Origin: Myxococcales bacterium | GTDB taxonomy: Bacteria > Myxococcota_A > Bradymonadia > Bradymonadales > Bradymonadaceae | NCBI GenBank assembly: GCA_007120035.1 | Contig: SKON01000016.1 | Location: 1 to 62,866, forward strand | Direction of reading: 5' to 3' | DNA: 62,866 nucleotides | Part shown: positions 18,601-26,136 of the stretch, piece by piece | Position numbering within the stretch: the first letter of the stretch is position 1 | Layout of the letters: each line of letters starts with the position of its first letter | The notes under the pieces: model-generated | The model's input: the letters and a program-made list of their open reading frames with translations, nothing else | What the model was told of the DNA's origin: nothing | Databases searched by the model: none | Position numbers and translations under genes: made by a program

Positions 18601-21600
18601 GAGGCCTGGAAGCTGGACCTGGACTCCGACCGGTATCGGGAAGCCCTGATCGACGTGGCCACCAAAGAGGAGGCCTGGGCGGATCTGGTGGAGCATTTGT
18701 CGGAGGTCTTGGATCTGGTGACCGACCCCGATCTGGGGACGGAGCTGCGGCTGATCCTGGCCCGGCTGTGGCGCGACGTCTTGGGCGATGGCGTCGAGGC
18801 GGAGACCTATCTGCGAGACGTGCTCGCCCAGGAGCCGACCCAGGAGGACGCCTACCTGTCGTTGAGCGAGCTCTTGGACGCGCAGGAGCGCTGGCACGAC
18901 CTGGTCGAGCTCTTCGAGCGACGCCATGAGGCGATCCTGGGAGAGGACTTTGAAGAGAGCGTGGACCTCCTGTTGAAGGTGGCCAAGATCCAGGAGGTTC
19001 GACTGGAAGATGGCTTCGGGGCGGTGGAGACGCTGCAGCGGGTCCGCATCCTGGACGAGCGGAACGGGGCGGCCATCGCCGAGGTGGAGCGGCTGCTCGC
19101 AGACCAGGAGCGGTGGGAAGACCTGGCCCGGTTCTACGAGGATCGGGCGGTTCATGGGACGGATCCCTCACTGGTGCTGGAGGCGGAGCTGAAGCTGGCC
19201 GAGCTCTGCCGGGGGCCGCTGGGGCAATTGGAACGCGCCGTGGAGCTCTTCGGGCGGGCTCTGGAGGTGGACGCCGAGCACGGTCAGGCGATCCAGGCCC
19301 TGGAGGAGATCTTCGCCGACGAGGACGAGTATCGCGCCGAAGCGGGGCGGTTGCTGGAGCCTGTGTACCGAAGTGGGGGAGACGCCAAGGAGCTGGCCGC
19401 CGTGTTGGAGGCCCGGGCAGCGGCGACAGAGGACCGGCACCAGCGGCTGGTGTGGTTGCGGGAGCTCTTGGAGCTCTTGGACCAGGAGCTGGAGGAGCCG
19501 AAGTGGGCCTGGTGCGTGGCCGGTCGGCTCTACGTAGAGGATCCCTCCGACGAGGTGGTGGCCGACCGGTTGCGGCGTCTGTCGGCCCGGGCCCAGGCCT
19601 GGCCACAGCTCGCCAGGATCATCGAGGCCACTCTGGAGGAGAACTTTGAGATCGAAGACGACCTCCGGGGCCGGTTGTGCCTGGAGTTGGCGTCGCTCAA
19701 TGCGGACAGGTTAGGAGATCTGGTGAAGGCGTCGGAGGCCGCTCGGCAGGCGCTTTCGCTCTTGCCCGATGACGAGCGGGTGATCTCCGTGATGGAAGGG
19801 CTCCTGGAGCGGCAGCGGACCTGGCACGACCTGGCGGACTTCTATCGAAACCGAGCGGACTTCGCCGGCGATGAGCAGGAGTCGCAGCGGTGGCTGGAGA
19901 AGCTGGCGTCCCTCTACGAGGACGTGCTCCACGACGTGGACGCCACGGTGGACGTGTACGCCCGGCTCCTGGAGATCGCTCCCGGGGAGGAGGCCTATCG
20001 GTCAGCGATGGAGCGGATTCTGGTGTCCGTGGCGCGGTGGTACGAGCTGGCCGATATCTATCGGCAGCGGATCGCCGGGGCCTCCGATCCGGAGGTGCTC
20101 CGGCATAACCGGTTTGCTCTGGCCCAGCTGCTGGAAACCGAGCTCAACGCTCTGCAGGAAGCGGTGGATCTCTATGGTGAGATCCTGGCCGAGGAGAATC
20201 ACGGGGAGTCGTCGCGGGCCCTGGAGGGGATCCGGCGAGACCTGGCGAGCCGGGAGGGGGATTGGGAGCCCCTGAGGCATCAGATCATCGACCTGTTGCG
20301 AGCTCACTACGAGTCGGAGCGGAACTGGCAGCGGATCGACGATCTCTTGGACGAGCAGATCTTGCTCTCTCAAGATCCGGAGCGGCAGCACGAGCTCCTG
20401 GTGAAGAAGGCCGAGCTCCTGCTGATGTCGAGCCAGGATCCCTCGGATCGGGTGCAGGCGCTGATGACCCTGACCCAGGCGTTCTGCATGGATCCGACCA
20501 ACGAAGAGCTCGCCGAGGCCATCGAAGCCCTGGCCCATGAGCTCGACGCCTGGGAGCGGATCGTGCCCACCTATTTGCGGGCCCTGGGGGAGAGCGATGA
20601 CGTGGACCATCAGGGCCATATCCTGGCGGCCATCGCCCAGATCTATGAGGGGCCCATCGGAGACAAAGAGAGCGCCGTGGCGGCCTACCAGCAGTCCGTA
20701 GAGATCTCTGTGGAGAGCGAGATCGCGCTGGAGAAGTTGCAGGAGCTCTACGGGGAGATGCAGAAGTGGGAGCCCCTGGTCAAGATCCTGGAGCGGCGCC
20801 TGGCGGTGGAGTACGACCCGGACGCGCAGGTGGACCTGCGCAAGCGGATCGCCCGGATCTACGACGAGGTGCTCAACGATCCGAAGGAGGCGATCCGGCT
20901 CTACGAGGCGATCCGCAACGAGGAGCCCTCGGAGCTCTCCCATCTGGTGATCCTGGAGCGGCTCTACGACACCGTGGGGGATTGGCAGAGCCTGGAGGAC
21001 CTGCTGCTGGATAAGCTGCAGCTGATCGACGCTGAGCCGCTGCGGGCCCGGGCGTTGCGGCGGCTCGGGGAGATCCGTCGGGATCATCTGGAGCGGAGGG
21101 AAGACGCGCTGGGGTGCTTCCACGACGTGCTGGCGATCTCGCCCGACGACGAGGAGTCCCTGGAGGCGTTGACGGCTCTTTATGCCGACCTGGGTCGGTG
21201 GCCGGAGGTGTTGGAGATTCTGGGCACTCGGAGGGATCAGGCCGAGACCGTGGAGGGGGCTAACCAGTTCGAAGTGCGAATGGGGGAGGTGCAACTGGAA
21301 GAGGTCGGTGACCCGATGGCGGCCTTCGAGCACTTCGCGGCGGCCCTGGAGCGGGACTCGGGCAATTATGAAGCCCGGGGCGCGCTCTTGAGGCTCTTGG
21401 GAGATGAGAGCGTGCGGCGACCGGCCGCCGAGGTCTTGAAGGCGGCCCATGAGGCGGCCGGAGAGTGGGAGGAGTTGGAGGCGCTCTACGAGCGGTTGAT
21501 CGAGGTCACCCAGGAGGATCCGGAGTACTGTGGGGAGCAGCTGCTGGGGCTCGCGGAGCTCCAGGCCGAGAAGCTTCAGCTGCCGATCAAGGCGTTCGCT

Positions 21601-24330
21601 TCTCTGAGCAAGGGCGTGCAGATCATCCCCGGCGTCGAGGGGGTTCGGCAAGAGCTGGAGCGGCTGGCGGTAGAGCTGAACGCTGTCGATGACTTGATCG
21701 CCATCTACGAGGCCGTGTTGGCCGGGGAGCCGGAGTCGCCGGAGGTGTTGCGGTCGATGCATCTGTCGCTGGGGATCGCATACACCGAAGGCCGAGGAGA
21801 CCTGGACCGGGGGATCGCGCACTTCGAAGCGGTGCGGGAGATCGATGAGTACGATGTGGAGGCGCTGAACTGGCTGGACCGGATCTATCAGGCCAAGCAG
21901 GACTGGCCGAACCTGGCGGGGGTGTTGGAGAGCAAGCTGGCGGTGGTTACCGGCGAGGCCGAGGTGCAGACCCGGTACCAGCTCGGGTATCTCCGAGAGG
22001 TGGTCGACGAGGATCTTGCGGCGGCCTTCGAGGAGTATCGTCGGGTGCTCCTCGACGAGCCCACTCACCGGGGAGCCATCGAGGGGCTGGAGCGGCTCTG
22101 TGTGGATCGGGAGCTGCGGCGGGAGATCTTGGAGCTGCTGGAGCCCGCGTACCGGGATCAGGACCACTGGTCGAAGCTGGTGAAGCTCTTCTTGATGAAG
22201 CTCGAAGACGTAGACAGCGATCCCGAACGGGCTGACCTGCTCCGCCAGACAGCGGCGATCGAGTACGAGCAGCTCGGGGATCGATCGAGCGCCTTCGATC
22301 ACTGGCTGGAAGCGCTGCGAGCCGACCCCCACGACGGGGAGGTGCAGGAGCGGCTGGAGGCCCTGGCCGAGGAGCTGAAGCGGGTCCCGGGGCTGGTGGA
22401 GGTCTATGAGGGGATCGTCACCGACCTGGGGGACCCGGTGCGAAAGCTCGAGCTCGCCGAGGCCGGGGGCAGCCGGGCGTTGAACCTGATAGGAGATACC
22501 AAGACAGCGTCTCGGCTCTACCAGGTGGTCCTCGATCTGGAGCCCGATCACGAAGAGGCCCTGGGGATCCTGGAGAGGATCGCCCGGCAAGAGGGTGACA
22601 AGCCCAGCCTGGCAGCGGTGTTGTCGGCGCGAGTGCAGAACACCTTCGATGGTGACGAGCAGATCGAGCTCTACACGGAGCTCTTGTCGGTGCAGTTGAG
22701 CATCCCCAACTACGAGGGGGCGGTCACGGCGCTGGATCAGCTCCTGGTGCTCGACGGGGAGACCGAAGAGCGGTTGGAGACCCTGGCTCGGCTGCATGAG
22801 CTGACGGAGAATTGGGAGGCTCGGGTGGGCATCCTGGAGCGCCTGTTGAACCATCGGAGCGACGAGGGGGCCCGGTACGACCTCTACGTGGAGATCGGCT
22901 CGCTCTACGTGCGAGAGCTTCAAGACTTCCGGCGAGGGCGAGGGGCGATCGAGGAGGCGCTGCGGATCGAGCCCGGTTCGCCGCTGCTCTTAGAGATGTT
23001 GGAGGAGGTCTACCTGGGGCTGGAGGATTGGAAGGCCCTGCGGACCATCGTGGACGAGAAGCTGGAGGGCTGCGAGGATCCGCAGGAGGTGTTGCGGCTG
23101 TTGATCCGTCGGGCCGAGGTTCGGTACCGGGCCGACTCCGACGTGGCGGGGGCCATCGAGGATTATCAGTTGGCCACCGAGATCGATCCCACGAACCCCA
23201 AGGTGCTCGATGCCCTGGGCACCTTATATCGAGAAGAGCGGGAGTGGGAGCGTCTGATCGACTTGTTGACGACGCGGGTGGAGCAATCTCAGGACCTCAG
23301 CGCCAACTCGGGGTACCTCTTGGAGATGGCCATCATCGCTCAGGAGAAGTTGAACGTCCTGGATCGGGCCGCGGAGTTTGCGACCCTGGCCCGAGAGTTC
23401 GATCCCCAGAACGCGTTGGCCATGGACCGGTTGGAAGAGATCCAGCGGGCCCGCAAGGACTGGCCGGCGGTGGTGGCGATCCTGGACGAGCGGATCCAGA
23501 AGGCCGCAGACGATGAGGAGCGCCGGGCGCTGCTCGACGAGAAGGCCCGGACGTTGGAGCAGGATGCTCGCGATCTGGCGGCCGCCGCCGAGGTCGTGGA
23601 GGTGCTCCTGGCTTCAGCTCCCGGAGACGCAGCGCTGGAGCAGCGGCTACAGAAGCTCTATGAGCAGACCGGCGATGGAACGGGGCTGTACAACCTGTTG
23701 AGTCGCCGGGTGGAGAGCGTGGACTCAGCGGCGAAGAAGATCGAGATCTACCTGGAGATGGGAGAAGTGGCGCGGAAGTATCTCGACGGCGGCGACGCCC
23801 GAATTCAGGCGCTGGAGGCCGCCGTGGCGCTCAGCGAAGACGACGATCTGGAGCTGGTGGAGCCGCTGTTGGACGCCTACATCGAAGGGGAGCGGTTCGA
23901 ACAAGCCGCCCCGGTGTTGGAGGCGATCATCGAGTCCCTGACGGAGGCCCGAAAGATGAAGGAGGTGGTGCGGTTCCACCACCTGCGGGGCAAGCTCGCC
24001 GAGCAGCAGGGAGATCTGGAGGGGGCGAAGAAAGCCTTCGAGGACGCCCATCGGATCGACGCGACCTACGTGCCGAACCTGCTGAGCCTCGGGAAGCTGG
24101 CGTTCCGGGGCCAGGATTGGGAGCAGGCGCGCAAGACCTTCCAGATCCTGCTGCTCCATCAGATGAACATCAAGGACAACGACGACAAGGTGGACGTGTA
24201 CTTCCACCTGGGGGCGATCCGGGAGATGGATGGTGACGAGCGGGGAGCCCGAGACATGTTCAAGCGGGCCCTGCGGGTGGATCCCGATCACGAGGCCACC
24301 AAGGCGGCGCTGGCATCTCTGGACGTGTGA
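12664..24330 (+). CDS. Giant tetratricopeptide-repeat protein (3888 residues)
   Basis: One uninterrupted 11.7-kb frame with no signal peptide or transmembrane helix, so probably cytoplasmic. From about residue 350 to the end it is a chain of degenerate TPR-type helical pairs. In the regular part the unit is about 71 residues (counted between EIDPRDLDVLEALERLY and EMEPDDLQALEALERLY), with a conserved W-x-x-L in the middle. Several dozen units follow without another domain. An acidic segment at about 285-345 separates an N-terminal TPR block from the rest, and the last 150 residues form a tidier TPR block. The protein is very acidic. Size and composition recall the giant TPR gliding protein of Myxococcus (AgmK/GltI), but this is only a resemblance. 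The start has a weak ribosome site. A scaffold role is inferred. Confidence 0.9.
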   Translation: MTDQLRDLEKELDSDPGNPQLFKELREELWGQRKWWELAALCTEWAARAGDASVVSELVEDLADLAGGLEDGPEKSGVLVIMGDLYHDYLDAYDDGMTSYQKAFQCFPDDVTPLRRAGAIYADRESWDHLLIISKYELEVTTDPVKRSELLRRVAQIHGEHKGDFLEALIFLEEIEGLQVEDPFAAQLMAIYGRERTVEEHLQKLMGVAEDALNEENSPVAAAAFVEAAQLEYDRFRGSLKEALSLATRALSAVPDHEEAQLIAEFIAEELGEEAPDVTNGEAGVAVPSSSEAFEEVVELQDEDRVDSEVEEESEVEEEPEVEEEASDREESEVEEAFEDDGGRSVEGFFRRVARFDGTPEEARAALEANRDDLVALKAVRADLLDRGDVAGLVEVLEGSVRYLRKKDGEWEVMTELANLYWLELNDDEKAEYYFKRLKLLDADHEDVYKFYEAYFESAGEWSKLHRLMSGRLDQVEDRDEFLLLAERLAEIAEGELESPEKAIEPWNAFLKAFPGDEEGRRRVRHLYEDHQKWNPLVEHLKEEVRLLEESDEETGADRVATYEEMAHIYRTHLNQERMVMIILAEILELEPDHPSAFAELRDLYESGRRYKDLSEMLEGAADRAAEAGDIGMAVGYYLEVAEIREERLNSLTDAIPALERVLEIAPEDVSVRDRLREIYEKRRDFSSLFDLRLQETRLVGAEEARRDLEELLEMARERLRDPARESAVLSALLEHGEDLQLLRELEASLEAQERWGELKATLERRAGVDPEDEVGALTQAARIAGAELEDAPEALRLWQAVFDVDREHQEAFESIDLLLVAGGDIDGLHDHYEKAGVLDLLFDRLGHLAADLGDEAATLHRRRATLAEESLEDPDRVISALADLLAVCEDPEAVRRELLPWLGQVGAVDEEIQVRMDLIETASDEEAFDQMVAIANLEEGRERADGALAWVIKAFALNPGADGVLDWAEELGRQTGMLQVVVETARERADELEDEELKHEIWAQCALIRWSDLEDPEGAIETFEALRENSPQRVDYLAYLEELYDQVGDGERRVAVLRAQMDVLTEQGAAEIDLIDQLSKIADVQRAHLEERDAARQTYSRILDLNPDHLGAIRGSKELAREDERWMDVVDYLLREVPLAGFDSMQAQWAAKLELAGVYLDHLDDPHEALRYYGELLGEEPENQEALEATRRLLADDSLAREAALILEPIFRDSRQAAPLAEALAARLRVCDDPFEEQEILDELIPLCADELEDIEQAFDYARRQFEIDPERDDIWLRFEQLGARLNKWELIEEMFSKESPLEGHESPTRFDLLRHLAAIREHRLQKTEEALLAWERLHEYDPLDMAVLEALERLYRKTNRPEDLVRAMRSRAPLVELDDDRVTILMEAGQILATALDDAPEATLVFQEVLTYDPELDTAVDELEDLLRRQERWHDLDGLLAEQAQQTIQPERRRGFLKKLAVLRQERVDDTQGAVTILCELLEDDPGDDEVLEFAREVDGALAERGDLNLRLELVRTLEPIYRIRGEYDRLNDVLCARYLSEEGQFQRLELLDELAGLRQKKLSDPNGAFDALAASVLVQPDDPDRRRRLMELANGTGRIDEAMNTLETAIHGENPDADGWAPPLWTQWYEQREFPAEEVSPDGALEIWKELGLLAIRKLDDAERAIDYYAQALEIDPRDLDVLEALERLYEATSQTDRLVEVLSLRSELCDPDDRLRLLRRIGVLQEEELLQNVEAIDTYRQILEMEPDDLQALEALERLYRNEDQHFELVELLRLKAEIVESGGPRLVVYQSWATLAEEELNDIEQTVEVYRRMLEERPEHRKALENLDRLLEQEARWAEWTEVATSRLEGPAQAEPELQLDLELRLGRVFVEELFEVEQALQIYRGVLGRIAGQPDAVKALEALAQQDTWLPEVAADLEGIYREEKRWGELLELLERRREHALDPLEKAEIFGQCAVIHMDRLEQPKEAMECYREAWKLDLDSDRYREALIDVATKEEAWADLVEHLSEVLDLVTDPDLGTELRLILARLWRDVLGDGVEAETYLRDVLAQEPTQEDAYLSLSELLDAQERWHDLVELFERRHEAILGEDFEESVDLLLKVAKIQEVRLEDGFGAVETLQRVRILDERNGAAIAEVERLLADQERWEDLARFYEDRAVHGTDPSLVLEAELKLAELCRGPLGQLERAVELFGRALEVDAEHGQAIQALEEIFADEDEYRAEAGRLLEPVYRSGGDAKELAAVLEARAAATEDRHQRLVWLRELLELLDQELEEPKWAWCVAGRLYVEDPSDEVVADRLRRLSARAQAWPQLARIIEATLEENFEIEDDLRGRLCLELASLNADRLGDLVKASEAARQALSLLPDDERVISVMEGLLERQRTWHDLADFYRNRADFAGDEQESQRWLEKLASLYEDVLHDVDATVDVYARLLEIAPGEEAYRSAMERILVSVARWYELADIYRQRIAGASDPEVLRHNRFALAQLLETELNALQEAVDLYGEILAEENHGESSRALEGIRRDLASREGDWEPLRHQIIDLLRAHYESERNWQRIDDLLDEQILLSQDPERQHELLVKKAELLLMSSQDPSDRVQALMTLTQAFCMDPTNEELAEAIEALAHELDAWERIVPTYLRALGESDDVDHQGHILAAIAQIYEGPIGDKESAVAAYQQSVEISVESEIALEKLQELYGEMQKWEPLVKILERRLAVEYDPDAQVDLRKRIARIYDEVLNDPKEAIRLYEAIRNEEPSELSHLVILERLYDTVGDWQSLEDLLLDKLQLIDAEPLRARALRRLGEIRRDHLERREDALGCFHDVLAISPDDEESLEALTALYADLGRWPEVLEILGTRRDQAETVEGANQFEVRMGEVQLEEVGDPMAAFEHFAAALERDSGNYEARGALLRLLGDESVRRPAAEVLKAAHEAAGEWEELEALYERLIEVTQEDPEYCGEQLLGLAELQAEKLQLPIKAFASLSKGVQIIPGVEGVRQELERLAVELNAVDDLIAIYEAVLAGEPESPEVLRSMHLSLGIAYTEGRGDLDRGIAHFEAVREIDEYDVEALNWLDRIYQAKQDWPNLAGVLESKLAVVTGEAEVQTRYQLGYLREVVDEDLAAAFEEYRRVLLDEPTHRGAIEGLERLCVDRELRREILELLEPAYRDQDHWSKLVKLFLMKLEDVDSDPERADLLRQTAAIEYEQLGDRSSAFDHWLEALRADPHDGEVQERLEALAEELKRVPGLVEVYEGIVTDLGDPVRKLELAEAGGSRALNLIGDTKTASRLYQVVLDLEPDHEEALGILERIARQEGDKPSLAAVLSARVQNTFDGDEQIELYTELLSVQLSIPNYEGAVTALDQLLVLDGETEERLETLARLHELTENWEARVGILERLLNHRSDEGARYDLYVEIGSLYVRELQDFRRGRGAIEEALRIEPGSPLLLEMLEEVYLGLEDWKALRTIVDEKLEGCEDPQEVLRLLIRRAEVRYRADSDVAGAIEDYQLATEIDPTNPKVLDALGTLYREEREWERLIDLLTTRVEQSQDLSANSGYLLEMAIIAQEKLNVLDRAAEFATLAREFDPQNALAMDRLEEIQRARKDWPAVVAILDERIQKAADDEERRALLDEKARTLEQDARDLAAAAEVVEVLLASAPGDAALEQRLQKLYEQTGDGTGLYNLLSRRVESVDSAAKKIEIYLEMGEVARKYLDGGDARIQALEAAVALSEDDDLELVEPLLDAYIEGERFEQAAPVLEAIIESLTEARKMKEVVRFHHLRGKLAEQQGDLEGAKKAFEDAHRIDATYVPNLLSLGKLAFRGQDWEQARKTFQILLLHQMNIKDNDDKVDVYFHLGAIREMDGDERGARDMFKRALRVDPDHEATKAALASLDV
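13585..13638 (+). repeat. Three 18-base tandem repeats in the giant gene
   Basis: Three copies of an 18-base unit (13585-13602, 13603-13620, 13621-13638) encode SEVEEE, SEVEEE and PEVEEE. The first two copies are identical; the third has two changes. They form the core of the acidic spacer, and copy number may vary by slippage. Confidence 0.85.
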
Positions 24331-24360
24331 GCTAAGGCGAACTGGCTGAAGTGAACTGGG

Positions 24361-25149
24361 TCAGTCGCCGGGGACCATCGGGACGAACCGGACGGGGAGG
24401 GTGTCCTCCACGTGGACCTCTCCGTCCTCGTCTTTGGTGACGACCTGCAGGGATTGACTCTCCTCCCCGACAGGGACGACGAGGCGGCCGCCAGGAGCGA
24501 GTTGGTCCACCAGGGCCTGGGGGAGTTCGGGAGGGGCGGCGGTGACGATGATGCGCTCGAAGGGGGCCTCTTCGGGCCAGCCCTGGTATCCGTCGCCACA
24601 CCGAACGTGGATCTCGTCGTAGCCGGTGGCAATCAGGTCGGCCTTGGCCCGCTCGGCGAGCTCGCAGATGATCTCGATGGTGAAGACCTCGGCGCCGACT
24701 TCGGCGAGGACGGCGGCCTGGTAGCCGCTGCCCGTGCCGATCTCCAGGACCTTCTGACCGGGGGTGACCTCCAGGAGTTCGGTCATCAGAGCCACGATAT
24801 AGGGCTGGGAGATGGTCTGTTCGTAGCCGATTGGCAGGGGGCTGTCCTGGTAGGCCCGGTCACGGATCGGCTCGGGGACGTAGGCGTGACGGGGCACGTC
24901 GCGCATGGCCTGAAGGACCGTTGGGTTGGAGATCCCACGGGCGCGGATATGATCGTCTACCATGGCGTCACGCTCGGACTGAAAATCGGTGTCGACGGCT
25001 TGATCGTGGGGTTGGTCTACCTGAGCGGTGTCTTCCTCAGGGGCCTCAGCGGGAGGAGAAGTGGGGGGCGTGTCCTGAGAAGGGGGGCGGTCGCAGGCGG
25101 CCGCGGTGACGAGGAGAGAGGCGGTCAGCAGGGGGAGAAGGGTTCTCAT
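24361..25149 (-). CDS. pcm: Protein-L-isoaspartate O-methyltransferase with lipoprotein signal
   Basis: 262 residues. The C-terminal 200 residues are a full PIMT domain: RHAYVPEP, PLPIGYEQTISQPYIVA, VLEIGTGSGYQAA (134-146, SAM-binding motif I) and RIIVTAAPPELPQAL. PIMT methylates isoaspartyl residues of damaged proteins using S-adenosylmethionine. Unlike cytoplasmic Pcm, this protein starts with a lipoprotein signal (TAAAC, Cys19) and a Pro/Glu-rich linker. Asp at +2 would keep it in the inner membrane by the E. coli rule. It overlaps the upstream phosphatase gene by four bases and is convergent with the giant gene, 30 bases away. Confidence 0.9.
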   Translation of the reverse strand: MRTLLPLLTASLLVTAAACDRPPSQDTPPTSPPAEAPEEDTAQVDQPHDQAVDTDFQSERDAMVDDHIRARGISNPTVLQAMRDVPRHAYVPEPIRDRAYQDSPLPIGYEQTISQPYIVALMTELLEVTPGQKVLEIGTGSGYQAAVLAEVGAEVFTIEIICELAERAKADLIATGYDEIHVRCGDGYQGWPEEAPFERIIVTAAPPELPQALVDQLAPGGRLVVPVGEESQSLQVVTKDEDGEVHVEDTLPVRFVPMVPGD

Positions 25150-25640
25150 GGGGGGGCCTGAAGTGTCAGGAGATGATCAAGGAGGCCTTCGGTGCACCGA
25201 TGGACGATATCAAAGACCTCGTCGAAGCCCCGGGGGCCTCCTCCCCAGGGATCGGGGACGTCGCGGCCGTGGAGAGACGGGTCGGGCTCGAAGTCCCGCA
25301 GCAAGAGGAGGCGGGAGGCCGGGGTGGTGGTGAGCCGGCGGGCGTTCTGCAGGTTGGAGGCGTCCATGGCCACGGCGAAGTCGAACCGGGAAAGGTGGTC
25401 GGAGGTGAGCTGTTGGGAGCGCTGGGAGGTGATGTCCAATCCCAGGCGGTTGCGGGCGACTCGGACGCTGCCCGGGTCCGGAGGGTCGCCGACGTGGTAG
25501 GCGCTGGTGCCGGAGGATTCGATGTGAAAGCGGTGGGCCAGGTCTCGGGCTTCGGCGTGATGGCGGAAGAGGGCCTCCGCCAGCGGAGACCGGCAGATGT
25601 TGCCCAGGCAGAAGAACATGATCCCCGTGGTGTGGGACAT
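25146..25640 (-). CDS. Low-molecular-weight protein-tyrosine phosphatase family protein
   Basis: 164 residues. The phosphate-binding loop CLGNICRS is at the N-terminus (Cys11, five residues, Arg17), and the general-acid motif appears as DVPDPWGGG near 128-136, where the family has DPxY/W. These enzymes dephosphorylate phosphotyrosine in proteins; in bacteria many oppose BY-kinases in polysaccharide export, and arsenate reductases share the fold. No arsenic-specific Cys pair or BY-kinase is present nearby. It is the middle gene of a three-gene minus-strand run and is coupled to the isoaspartate methyltransferase by overlap. Confidence 0.9.
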   Translation of the reverse strand: MSHTTGIMFFCLGNICRSPLAEALFRHHAEARDLAHRFHIESSGTSAYHVGDPPDPGSVRVARNRLGLDITSQRSQQLTSDHLSRFDFAVAMDASNLQNARRLTTTPASRLLLLRDFEPDPSLHGRDVPDPWGGGPRGFDEVFDIVHRCTEGLLDHLLTLQAPP

Positions 25641-25665
25641 CGTCAGGGCTCCAGAGGAGGGCGAC

Positions 25666-25974
25666 TTAGAAGTTGATCCGCCGGCAGGCTCCGTCGGGCT
25701 GGACGAGGACCTGGGAGCGGTCCTGGCGCCAGAGGAACGCGAATTGGTTGAGCATGAAGCCGACGCCTTCGGCGGGGTCGGGAGCGGTGGCGAGATCCAA
25801 AAGGACCTCCATAGCGTAGGTGGCGCCGTCGACGTTGACCTGGTAGCGGTACAGGGCTTTCTTCCCGTCCAGCTCTTTGGAGTAGATATTCCCTTCGCCG
25901 GGGGTAGGGAGATCTTCGGGGAAGTTCTCGGTGGGGAATCCAGCGTTTTCGAGGTCTTCCAGGGTCAGGCTCAT
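25666..25974 (-). CDS. Small protein of unknown function
   Basis: 102 residues with no signal peptide, a predicted beta-rich middle (YRYQVNVDGATYAMEVLLDL) and no motif I recognise. A purine-rich AAGGAGTTCCCC precedes the ATG at the correct distance. It is first in the run with the phosphatase (25 bases downstream) and the lipoprotein methyltransferase, so it may be part of the same unit. Confidence 0.7.
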   Translation of the reverse strand: MSLTLEDLENAGFPTENFPEDLPTPGEGNIYSKELDGKKALYRYQVNVDGATYAMEVLLDLATAPDPAEGVGFMLNQFAFLWRQDRSQVLVQPDGACRRINF

Positions 25975-26136
25975 GGGGAACTCCTTGGGGGGAGGCCAGC
26001 GGACAGCTCCAACGGAACAGCACCAGTTGCGAAGACAGTGTGCGCCATCAGGCCCGGGCTTTCAAGATGTAACGACGAATTGAGGGGGCCGATCGGGGCC
26101 TTAGTTTTGAAGCATCCGGTCAGGAGGGGGGAGACG

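Noticed and set aside
20002..22923. 973-codon minus-strand open frame in the same gene
   Set aside because: Same cause: the reverse complement of GAG/CTG codons yields CTC/CAG and no stops. No ribosome site or family signature.
25597..26136. 180-codon N-terminal extension of the lipoprotein at 26137
   Set aside because: It would run opposite the small minus-strand gene and remove the lipoprotein signal. AGGAGG marks the later ATG.
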